Shown: in pieces, positions 25,169 through 34,771 of the stretch | Position numbering within the stretch: the stretch's first letter is position 1 | Layout: every line of letters begins with the position of its first letter | DNA from: Nemopilema nomurai | Lineage: Eukaryota > Cnidaria > Scyphozoa > Rhizostomeae > Rhizostomatidae | Assembly: GCA_003864495.1 (NCBI GenBank) | Contig: ML133455.1 | Coordinates: forward strand, 1,860,001 to 1,924,000 | Length of the DNA stretch: 64,000 nucleotides | Reading direction: 5' to 3' | Notes under the pieces: model-generated | The model's input: the letters and a program-made list of their open reading frames with translations, nothing else | Database searches by the model: none | Told to the model about the DNA's origin: nothing | Position numbers and translations under genes: made by a program

Positions 25169-27040
25169 CCCGATTCTATCGGCTAGCCCGATTCTATTGG
25201 CTTGCCCGATTCTATTGGCATACCCGATTCTATTGGCTAGCCCGATTCTATTGGCTTGCCCGATTCTATTGGCTAGCCCCATCCTATTGGCTAGCCCGAT
25301 TCTATTGGCTAGCACGATTCTATTGGCTAGTCCGATTCTATTGGCTAGGCCGATTCTATTAGCTAACCCGACTCTATTGGCTAGCCCGATACTATTGGCT
25401 TGCCCTATTCTATTGGCTTGCCCTATTCTATTGGCTAGCCCGATTCTATTGGCTAGCCCGATTCTATTGCCCGATCCGGATTCTTTTGGCTAAACCGATT
25501 CTATTGGCTAGCCCGATTCTATTGGCTTGCCCGATTCTATTGGCTTGCCCGATACTATTGGCTAGCCCGATTCTATTGGCAAGCCCGATTCTATTGGCTA
25601 GCCCGATTCTATTGCCCGATCCGGATTCTATTGGCTAAACCGATTCTATTGGCTAGCCCCATCCTATTGGCTAGCCCGATTCTATTGGCTAGCACGATTC
25701 TATTGGCTAGTCCGATTCTATTGGCTAGGCCGATTCTATTAGCTAACCCGACTCTATTGGCTAGCCCGATTCTATTGGCTTGCCCTATTCTATTGGCTTG
25801 CCCGATTCTATTGGCTAGCCCGATTCTATTGGCTAGCCCGATTCTATTGCCCGATCCGGATTCTTTTGGCTAAACCGATTCTATTGGCTAGCCCGATTCT
25901 ATTGGCTAGCCCGATTCTATTGGCTTGCCCGATTCTATTGGCTAACCCGATTCTATTGGCTAGCCCGATTCTTTTAACTAACCCGATTCTATTGGCTAGC
26001 CCGATTCTATTGCCCGATCCGGATTCTATTGGCTACACCGATTCTATTGGCTTGCCCCATCCTATTGGCTAGCCCGATTCTATTGGCTTGCCCGATTCTA
26101 TTGGCTAACCCGATTCTATTGGCTAGCCCGATTCTTTTAACTAACCCGATTCTATTGGCTAGCCCGATTCTATTGCCCGATCCGGATTCTATTGGCTACA
26201 CCGATTCTATTGGCTTGCCCCATCCTATTGGCTAGCCCGATTCTATTGGCTAGCACGATTCTATTGGCTAGTCCGATTCTATTGGCTAGGCCGATTCTAT
26301 TAGCTAACCCGACTCTATTGGCTAGCCCGATTCTATTGGCTTGCCCTATTCTATTGGCTTGCCCGATTATATTGGCTAGCCCGATTTTATTGGCTAGCCC
26401 GATTCTATTGCCCGATCCGGATTCTTTTGGCTAAACCGATTCTATTGGCTAGCCCGATTCTATTGGCTAGCCCGATTCTATTGGCTTGCCCGATTCTATT
26501 GGCTAACCCGATTCTATTGGCTAGCCCGATTCTATTAACTAACCCGATTCTATTGGCTAGCCCGATTCTATTGCCCGATCCGGATTCTATTGGCTACACC
26601 GATTCTATTGGCTTGCCCGATTCTATTGGCTAGCCCGATTCTATTGGCTAGCCCGATTCTATTGGCTAGCCCGATTCTATTGTCCGATCCGGATTCTATT
26701 GGCTAAACCGATTCTATTGGCTAGCCCGATTCTATTGGCTAGCCCGATTCTATTGTCCGATCCGGATTCTATTGGCTAAACCGATTCTATTGGCTAGCCC
26801 GATTCTATTGGCTTGCCCGATTCTATTGGCTTGCCCGATACTATTGGCTAGCCCGATTCTATTGGCAAGCCCGATTCTATTGGCTAGCCCGATTCTATTG
26901 CCCGATCCGGATTCTATTGGCTAAACCGATTCTATTGGCTAGCCCGATTCTAATGGCTTGCCCGATTCTATTGGCTTGCCCGATTCTATTGGCAAGCCCG
27001 ATTCTATTGACTAGCCCGATTTGATTGGCTTGCCCGATTC
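25169..27040. repeat. 18-bp minisatellite, array 2, with higher-order structure
   Basis: About 104 units of the same 18-bp family. Separators of 19 nt (ATTGCCCGATCCGGATTCT) interrupt it and each shifts the reading frame by one. The separators impose spacings of 235 and 163 nt (13x18+1 and 9x18+1) and a larger period of 561 nt (235+163+163), visible from frame restarts at 25631, 25866, 26029, 26192 and 26427. Open frames on either strand are repeat by-products. Confidence 0.95.
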
Positions 27041-27358
27041 ATGTAAACGCGATAGATTTTTTACCACGTTAAAGAGGGCCAGCCAGCTTCTGATTCCACT
27101 CTTTCCTATTTCCAAATTTATTCCCATTCGTTTTCATTTTGCTTATTTTACCTGCAAGTTGTTTTATCGAAGTTTACTCTACCTTTTTTGTCTTATCGCA
27201 AGGCCAGTAATTTGTATTTGAAAGTGTGGAGGAGGGATGTGAAGATTATGTCAGTACTCCTAAATATGTTAAAATAAAATCATTGGCAGTGCCCTGCTAT
27301 GCAAAATAAATTACAAAATGTTTACAATAAAATTCTTTCTATATGGCCTTGATAGATA

Positions 27359-27737
27359 CAGGTTTTCTTCATATAGGAAACCGGTTTATAGGTAACCTTT
27401 TACTAGAGCCCTTAATCTAAAACTTTTAAAATATAAACTTTTAGGAAACTACGAAAAAAATAGGATGACTTTTTGAGCCGGAAAATAATACGTAACTATG
27501 TCTAGATCAAAAGTACCCCTGTTTCCATAAGAATAAAGAACAAGAGATACGGTATCAAATCTAGCTGTTGTGTTATAAACTTTAAAACAATATGAAAGGG
27601 AAGGCACAACATTTGATGTTAAATGCTTATCTAAAAATAAGAAACTTTTAAGAAACGTTTAGTACTAGAAACTAGTGAAAAATTAAGAAACTTTCCACTA
27701 GGACCCAAGCTAGGTTTCTTATAAAAAAAATAACGTG
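27359..27737 (-). mobile_element. TA-flanked MITE (mariner-like), copy in block 2
   Basis: Starts CAGGTTTTCTTCATATAGGA, ends TTCTTATAAAAAAAATAACGTG, and is flanked by TA on both sides. Block 1 has the same flanks joined through a single TA (about 18012: ATAACTATTTTGCTATAC against GATA-element-TATTTTGCTCTAC here), a direct empty-site comparison. It is homologous in inverse orientation to 33985-34771. No coding capacity; Tc1/mariner relationship inferred from the TA target. Confidence 0.75.
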
Positions 27738-28347
27738 TATTTTGCTCTACAAAAAAAGGAGGGGATATGCACCTCATTCATCAAAAATTCGAATGCAGCA
27801 CGCGCGCACATTCGATTCCCATTATTTGCACGTTTTGGTAGCAGAGTAACCAAAAATAATGGTTGTTTGACTGGTTTGTTTTGTGGAATGTTTGTTGGCA
27901 GATGAATTTAAGGAAGACAATATAAGTACAATGGTATGTTGTCAGAAGCCACAAGACATTGTTTAACGCAAAAAGATTTCATTGCAAGACTGTAAGCGGC
28001 CGTTACTTCGTTTGGTGTCCTAAAACCACAGCAAGTAAATCCTGAGGTCTGTAGAGGCAAAGAAAAACTGAGGTAAGCTACCCAGCTAGAGCATTGTTTT
28101 GGCTCCGTTGCAAGTTAATTTCAAAGCGCCTAAAGGACAAGGATTTCCGTGTTTTGTTGTCTCAGTACTCGCTCAAAGTGCATTTCACATGTAACTCGGC
28201 TAGCGAATGTGTACACAATATTTTGCGCCACGTTCAAATGCTGACTTGTCTTGCTAACTGTCGAAGAAAATCGTTATAATTGAGATCTTCGACTTTCTCG
28301 TATGTCAAGTAAATGTTTCTTCAAAGCCCATAGTCATCCATAGCGAG
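27738..28347. other. Post-array flank, block 2
   Basis: Parallels 18020-18350 of block 1, with CGTTTTGGTAGCAGAG and TTGTTTTGTGGAATGTTTGT. At 28130-28190 is a diverged copy of the leader-like segment (AAAGGACAAGGATTTCCGTG) but without the gtaagt donor. No gene. Confidence 0.5.
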
Positions 28348-29333
28348 CAGAGGCGCACCAGTCAGTTTTGCCAGTGGCTGTTGTTTTCTTCTTCCGTTTG
28401 TCCAATATAATTGAAATTACAGGGCCTCCGACGGCGGCGGGTCGGGGGAGCCATGGCCCCCTACTTTTTGCAAGATTGAAACTTTTTGAAAAAAGACGTC
28501 ACACTGTTTAGCAACAAAAAGCAACAAACAGCGCCATGCAACACAACAACAATACGTAATTCGCTATCATTGTAGAAAATGTTTAAAATTTTTGTGCACG
28601 GCCTAGGAACTTTCGCCCGACAAACATTCGCACAGAGCTTCAAATACCTCTCTTGAAGATACAACGGCTAACACAGGCAAAACCAAACAAATGTATCGAT
28701 CCAAAATGACGAAAAAACCTACCTGGTGGTGGTTTCTCTCAAATTTGGGCCAAACTTGCAGTAGCCTCCGAGAAAACCCCGCACAAGAGTAGAGAAAAAT
28801 CTATCTTCCTTTATAACTCCTGCAAAATTGGCCAAAATCAGACGAACCTTGGCAAAAATACTAAAATCGATGTGCTTGAAATGTATTTCTAGGTTTCGTT
28901 AATTTATTATCATCAACGGCGAATTTCTATTTTGCCCTTCTTCTAGTTCCACAATGAAGCGAAATATGATACCAACGGGAGCGAAAGATAATGACTACCC
29001 CCATGGCTAACGTGTAAAGACATGCAACATTGCGCTACATACACCTTATCAAAAATATAAATAGAATAAAAACTAATGATTGCTATGCTAGATTTTCTAT
29101 GACGATGCCAGATTCTCTTTAACATTAGATATCAGTTCAGGATTGCAAAGAAATAAATGAACTCACGACAGCAACTTGTTTCGAAGTCCATTTTGGCATT
29201 GCCTTGCATAAAGGGCCTAGCCTGCCTTCTTAAAAGGGCGTGGATTTTCACCCACTTTCTTAAAAGCTCCACCGCCTATGTCCCTCCCGGTGCAGAGTTG
29301 CATTTGTCAGAATTTTGGCTAGATCCGCCCCTG
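28348..29333. mobile_element. Candidate hAT-like element
   Basis: Left end CAGAGGCGCACCAG; right end reverse-complemented CAGGGGCGGATCTAG. The 8-bp flanks ATAGCGAG (28340-28347) and ATAGAGGG (29334-29341) match at 6 of 8 positions. The same left end (CAGGGGCGGACCAG, flank ATAGAGAG) occurs at 33958 in the next block, so insertion predates that duplication. About 986 bp, no transposase frame. The terminal match is weaker than for the 7647-9289 element. Confidence 0.45.
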
Positions 29334-30849
29334 ATAGAGGGTCCGCTATTATCTATCTATCAAGGACGCCTTTGTTACAAAGTTCGGGGCTCAGGGGGGA
29401 GAGGTCTTTTAATTCACAGGGAGCCAATTACCATGAAGATGGTTTTCCAGGGAGCTGATATTTTGCCATATTTGTATGTACACATTTGCCACATATAAAC
29501 AGACCTTGAAGTGAGCCTTGAAATGCGCTGTTACTCTACCCGAACAATCTGGGTTGTGGTAAAGGCGAAATAATGTGGAAAGGGGGACGTGACGTGATGC
29601 CACCGAAAATTCCACGTTTACCACGAGGCAAGGTATTAGGCAAGGAGATAGGAAGTTTTCAATTGCCTAAACGCAACTCAGACTACGATTAGAACTGCCC
29701 TTCAGCCCCGGTGGTCACAAAGAAAGCATTTTATCTGCAAAACACGTGATACGATCGAAAACTGATACAATATCATATTTCGTATCACGTGTAAAAGTCT
29801 CAATGCAAATTTTGTTGCATAATTCGGGGGGGGGGGAGCGCAGAGAAGGGGCTGTGAATTAGAACTTCATCTCGACTGCTGAAAAATTGGGAAAACAAGG
29901 CTCATTTTGAGGACTATTGCAGTGACTTCTTATTTGAATGCCACCAAAAGACTCCATGTAAGTTTGGTTTTTAACCTTTGGAGTATGCAAAACGTTGAGG
30001 GTGTAACTAAAACCCCCTGCCTCCTTTCCCACTTCCCTCCCCCCTGTAACCGTCACTGCCCCAGAGAAAATGCATAAGTATTTCAGATATCAACCAGTTT
30101 GCACGGGTGTAATCTTCAAAAGCGTAAATATTATACTGCAGACAGGGAAAGCTTAAAAGTATAACGAGTGGCATCTTAGTAGTAGAAAACGCTGGGATTT
30201 GCCCCTCATTACAGAATACAAAAGCCCCTAACGCTACCCCAAAAAATCAAGCAGATTAGCCCTGGAAAGACAAGAGCCTCGGTTCTAAGCCAAGAGAGAC
30301 ATCATGCACGAGTGGACACTGAACAAATTGATCAAAGACTAACGTCACGCATAAATGGAAAATCTAAAATGAGGCAACACTTGAAACAACTCGAGGCCGA
30401 ACATGACGTCACGCACAAACCGAAGGAGCGGAAACTTAAAAGGAACGTTTTCGGCAAATCAATATCGACAAAATCACTCACCATCCTACGCGTGCTTCAC
30501 TCGCATTCCTGTGACAATCGCTATTCCGGGAGTCGCAAAAATAGGAAAGGAAGGGGCTCCCCCCGTCAATAATGTTTTATTCTCGTTTTGTTATGTTGTC
30601 GTGTTAACATGATAAACCATCAGAGTTTGCAATACTATCCACTAAATACTGTTTTATTCATGCTTAAATCCAACGAGCATTAATATGTCCTTCTTCTGTG
30701 TCCTCAAAATGCTGAGTTCTTCCAATTTTAGAATGCTCCCTACCCTTACAATCAGTGTAAAAATATTTAAGACACTCGTTTTTTGTGCCTAATTTCCAGT
30801 CTCTTGAAAAGCTTCTTCAAAATTTCAATTTTCAACGCAGGACACAAAG
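29334..30849. other. Upstream region of P450 gene 3
   Basis: Contains a G11 run (29826-29836) and a block from 30100 to 30190 shared with 37102-37195 ahead of gene 4. The 86-aa frame at 30312-30572 has no recognisable domain and no counterpart ahead of gene 4. The last 55 bp before the start codon (CTTCTTCAAAATTTCAATTT then CAACGCAG) are shared with genes 4 and 5 but not genes 1 and 2; CAACGCAG|GACACAAAG could be a 5' UTR splice acceptor. Confidence 0.5.
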
Positions 30850-32630
30850 ATGGTTATCGAAACAGTTCTCATCGCAACTTTGGTACTTTGTGCACTGCTC
30901 TACGCAAAGATCTTTATTCGCCCCAAAGACTTTCCACCTGGTCCAATTCCACTTCCGGTTATTGGGAACATTCACCTTCTGGGAACACAGCCCCAAAAGT
31001 CCATGAAAGATCTTGCAAGAAAATACGGAGATGTTTTCAGCATGTACTTTGGTGGATGGCCTGTGGTCGTCATAAGCAACATTGAGGCGGCCAAAGAGAG
31101 CTTGATTCACAAACCCAGTGATTTTGCAGGGAGGCCAATGTCCTATACAGGGATAGAAACAGCAAAAGGAAAAAAAACTGGAAGAGGAATTGATATTGTC
31201 TTTTCTGATTATGGACCATATTGGCAAACTATCAGAAAATTGGCCCACAAAGCACTGAAAATGTACGGAGCAAACAGAGTTGAGCTTGAGAAAACAATAA
31301 ACATTCACATAGATGAGTTAATAGAAAGGCTTGGGAAAATCGAGGGTGAAGTTTTCGATCCGAAAAGGAATCTATGTAAGTTCCATTTCCGTTTATTTCT
31401 CAAGGCTACTTGTATATGCAATGAAAATGACTTTTGGTCTGTACAAATCTAGCTTTCATTAATTTTTGGAAATTTTCAGTTTTTCTTTAACAATGCAGCT
31501 GAATTTTCAGCCATTTATTAAAAATAATGTAAACCAGCCGCTTCAACACAAACACTCTCTATCATAGGTACATAATCCATAATGATGTTAAAGTTTCACT
31601 TTTAGTGTCCCTGCCATTGATGATTGAAACATATTTTTACACTGACTGTTCCTCTCTAGGTCTTGTAGCAACCAATGTCATCTGTCAAGTCGTTTTTGGG
31701 TCCAAGTACAACATTGAGGATGAAGAGTTCACAACTATAATCTATTACAACAAAATCATGTTTGAGGGCCTTGCCGGGGCAAATGGAGTCGATTTTCTTA
31801 CTTGGTTAAGACACTTTCCAAACCACAACATCAGTTTGTTGCGAGAGTCAGCTGGTCTCCGAGATCCAATATTAGGCAAATGGCTAAAGAGGCACCGAGA
31901 GTCCTTCGAGAAAGGGAGAATACGTGATTTCACTGATGCATTGCTCGATGCTGCCGATGAAGAGACTGCTGAAAACAAATCAAGCGAGAGATATTTGAAG
32001 GAGGACAACATCATAATGATAATGGCCGACGTCTTCAACGCAGGAGTCGAAACAACAACCACAACAATGAATTGGTTTGTGGCCTACTCTGTGCTTTGGC
32101 CTCAGACGCAGAAAAAGATCCACGAAGAGCTGGACAGAGTGATTGGGCGGACGAGGAAGCCTCGTATGGATGACCGGCCATCATTGAGCTACCTCGAAGC
32201 CGCTATCAACGAAACGGGCCGCCTGGCATCTGTGGCTCCGATTGGCGTTCCGCATTGTACCACCTGCGACACTTCTGTGGCTGGCTACAAAGTCCCCAAG
32301 AATACACACGTTTTCTACAATTTGTACGCCATGCACCACGACGAACGCCACTGGGACAATCCTGAAGAGTTCCGACCAGAAAGATGGCTGGATGGTGATG
32401 GTAAATTTGTAGCCGGTACGCATGCCTCGTTCCTGCCATTTTCGGCGGGAAAAAGAGTCTGTTTCGGGGAAGCACTGGCAAAAATGGAGTTGTTCCTGGT
32501 TTTAGCTCGAGTTTTTCAACGATTCGAGTTTTCAGCAGCCAGCAAAGAAGATTTACCGAAACTTGAAGGCCATGTGTTCCTTACGCATGAACCAAAACCA
32601 TACAAGATCCAGATTCGGAAGCGGTTTTGA
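30850..32630 (+). CDS. Cytochrome P450, clan 2, gene 3 of 5
   Basis: Exons 30850-31375 and 31660-32630 (intron 284 nt, phase 1) give 498 aa with all P450 motifs present (PPGP, WQTIR, AGVETT, ETGR, PERW, FSAGKRVCFG). What sets it apart is a cluster of changes in the B-C loop, residues 89-108: HKPSDF instead of HKASDF, RPMSYTGIETAKGKKT instead of RPASYTGMLA(G/A)KGEKT. In clan-2 P450s this loop is substrate recognition site 1, so altered specificity is plausible. Exon 2 otherwise follows gene 2, including TH before the haem loop. The 3' flank also matches gene 2, while the intron matches gene 4. Confidence 0.9.
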
Positions 32631-33205
32631 CCCATGAACTTCAATTAACGTCACGACATTTTGAAGATGGGCCACTTTTGTTCAAGAGGTTTAGTCAATG
32701 CTTTCTGCAGAGTGACGATGTCTCAAGAAAAATTACCTAGATTTGAACCTTGACTAAAATTATATATTCATATGATTTTCCTATGTGTAATTTACTTCTT
32801 AATCTATAGCTTCTGTTTTGAGAATAGGTTGAAAAAGAGCTCATTACTGCCGCTGATTCCTTTTGACCCCATTAAAAATGGCCGCCGAAACAAAATTATC
32901 CTCACCTGGAATAATGGCTAAGCCCTTCGGCGCTTTCTTATCATTGGTCTACTGGGGTCATTGACTGTCGGCCGTAGAAACATGTTCAAATGTTATTCGA
33001 AGAATATCTTAAGATCAATCAGAAATTGAATTGTATAGTTTGCTGATGAAGTTATGTTGGTTAGCCACGCCCATCAATCAAAACTCAAACCTGTTAGTAC
33101 AAACCTCTCACTAAAAAATTTACGTTTAAGTGAGATGAGGGGAAGCCGAGATCCCGCCTAGCCCAGGTAACGCCAAGGCGAGCTAGAAAATATGTTCACG
33201 CTTGA
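32631..33205. other. 3' flank of P450 gene 3
   Basis: Matches the 3' flank of gene 2 up to about 33065 (ATTAAA at 32871), then switches to sequence resembling block 1 just before its array (CTGTTAGTACAAACC, GTTCACGCTTGAGC). The switch is a recombination junction between block types. Confidence 0.55.
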
Positions 33206-33332
33206 GCAATTCTATTGCTCGATCCGGATTCTATTGGCTAACCCGATTCTATTGGCTAACCCGATTCTAATGGCTACTCCGATTCTAATGGCTTGCCCGA
33301 TTCTATTGGCTTGCCCGATTCTATTGGCTAGC
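33206..33332. repeat. 18-bp minisatellite, array 3 (7 units)
   Basis: A short relic of the array found after genes 1 and 2. It includes one GATCCGGATTCT separator like those of array 2 and TACTCC/AATGG variants like those of array 1, and is followed by the same AGAGGGCCAGCCAGCTTCTG flank. Confidence 0.9.
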
Positions 33333-33667
33333 ATGATAACGCGATAATTTTTCACCTCGGTAGAGAGGGCCAGCCAGCTTCTGATTCCACTCTTTCCTAT
33401 TTCCAAATTTATTCCCATTCGTTTTCATTTTCTTATTTTACCTGCAAGTTGTTTTTATCGAAGTTTACTCTACCTTTTTTGTATTATCGCAAGGCCAGTA
33501 ATTTGTATTTGAAAGTGTGGAGGAGGGATGTGAAGATTATGTCAGTACTCCTAAATATTTTTGAAAATAAAATCATTGGCAGAGCCCTGCTATGCAAAAC
33601 AAATTACAGAATATTCGACTTCCTTTCTTTCTACAATAAAATTCTTTCTATATGGTCTTGGTAAATA

Positions 33668-33719
33668 CAGGTTTTTTCATATAGGAAACCGGTTTATAGG
33701 TAAACTTGTACTAGAGCCC
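33668..33719 (-). mobile_element. Internally deleted remnant of the TA MITE
   Basis: Only the CAGGTTTTTTCATATAGGAA end up to CTAGAGCCC remains, in the same flanking sequence as the complete copy at 27359 (ATTCTTTCTATATGG then TACAGG). It is therefore the duplicated copy of that insertion, truncated later. Confidence 0.65.
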
Positions 33720-33984
33720 AAAAATTTCAGAAAATCGATTCGATTCGCACAAATTCGATTCTCGTTATTTGCAAGTTTTGGTAGCAGAGGAACCAAAAAT
33801 ATTGGTCGTTTGACGGGTTTGTTTTGTGGAATGTTTGTTGGCAGATAAAACAATATGTCTTGCTAACTGTCGAAGAAAGTCGTGATAATTGAGATGCGTC
33901 GACTTTGTCGCATGTCAAGTAAATGTTTCTTCAAAGCCCATAGTCATCCATAGAGAGCAGGGGCGGACCAGAACCGTGCAACTA

Positions 33985-34771
33985 CACGTCTTTTCTTTTA
34001 TAAGAAACCTAGCTTGGGACCTAATACTAAAAGTTTCTTAATTTTTCACTAGTTTCTTATTTTTAGATAAATTTAGAGACTATCTCTTCATGCTAACGCA
34101 AGTTCAAAAAATGATTGGAGTAAACTCTTGGAGAAAGACGATCTTGACGTTATATATATTTTCTGTTCAACTCAACATAACGTATATCGTGAGAAATCTC
34201 TTTCTACCAAAATCTAAAATCTCGATTTAATTATCAGCTTTTATAAAATTACACAAGGAAATACAAATTTATCCTAGCCAATCAAAGTTAAGAATACGAT
34301 TGACGCAGTTAATCTGATTGCGACACTTACTTCCAGAAAATTCTGAGAGCATCCTTTACCTATTGTCGCGGCAACAAAGCGAGGCTTTTACGCAATATGT
34401 AAACAAAGCATACACAAGAATATAAACGTGTGAATTAAAGAATTACTAGAAAGCGCGATGGGGATTCCCCGACAATAAAATTTTGCGCCTTTCCTTGCAT
34501 ATTAATTGTATTGAAGTTTATAACACAGCAGTCAGACTTGATATCGTATCTCTTGTTCATTATTCTTATGGAAACAGGGGTACTTTTAATCGAGACACCC
34601 GGTACAGTGTGCTTAAATTGTTGTATTATTTTCGTATTATTACCGAGACACCCGGTACGCATTCTTTTTGGAGTTCCTTAAAACATTGATTTAGTTCTAA
34701 AAGTTTCTTAAATCTTTGTGGCTCTAGTACTAGGTTTCTTATAAACCGGATTTTTATGTAAAAAAAACCTG
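33985..34771 (+). mobile_element. TA-flanked MITE, second insertion (787 bp)
   Basis: Bounded by TA at 33983-33984 and 34772-34773, starting CACGTCTTTTCTTTTATAAG and ending TTATGTAAAAAAAACCTG. It is homologous in inverse orientation to 27359-27737 (shared TATGGAAACAGGGGTACTTT) but about 400 bp longer. It interrupts a copy of the 28348 element: the two sides continue as 28360 onward (CACCAGTCA...). No coding capacity. Confidence 0.7.

Noticed and set aside
25088..25315. Minus-strand NRIGLA repeat frame and several + frames in array 2
   Set aside because: Same minisatellite read in other frames; no independent coding evidence.
30312..30572. 86-aa basic frame ahead of P450 gene 3
   Set aside because: Not kept in the corresponding region ahead of gene 4; no domain recognised.
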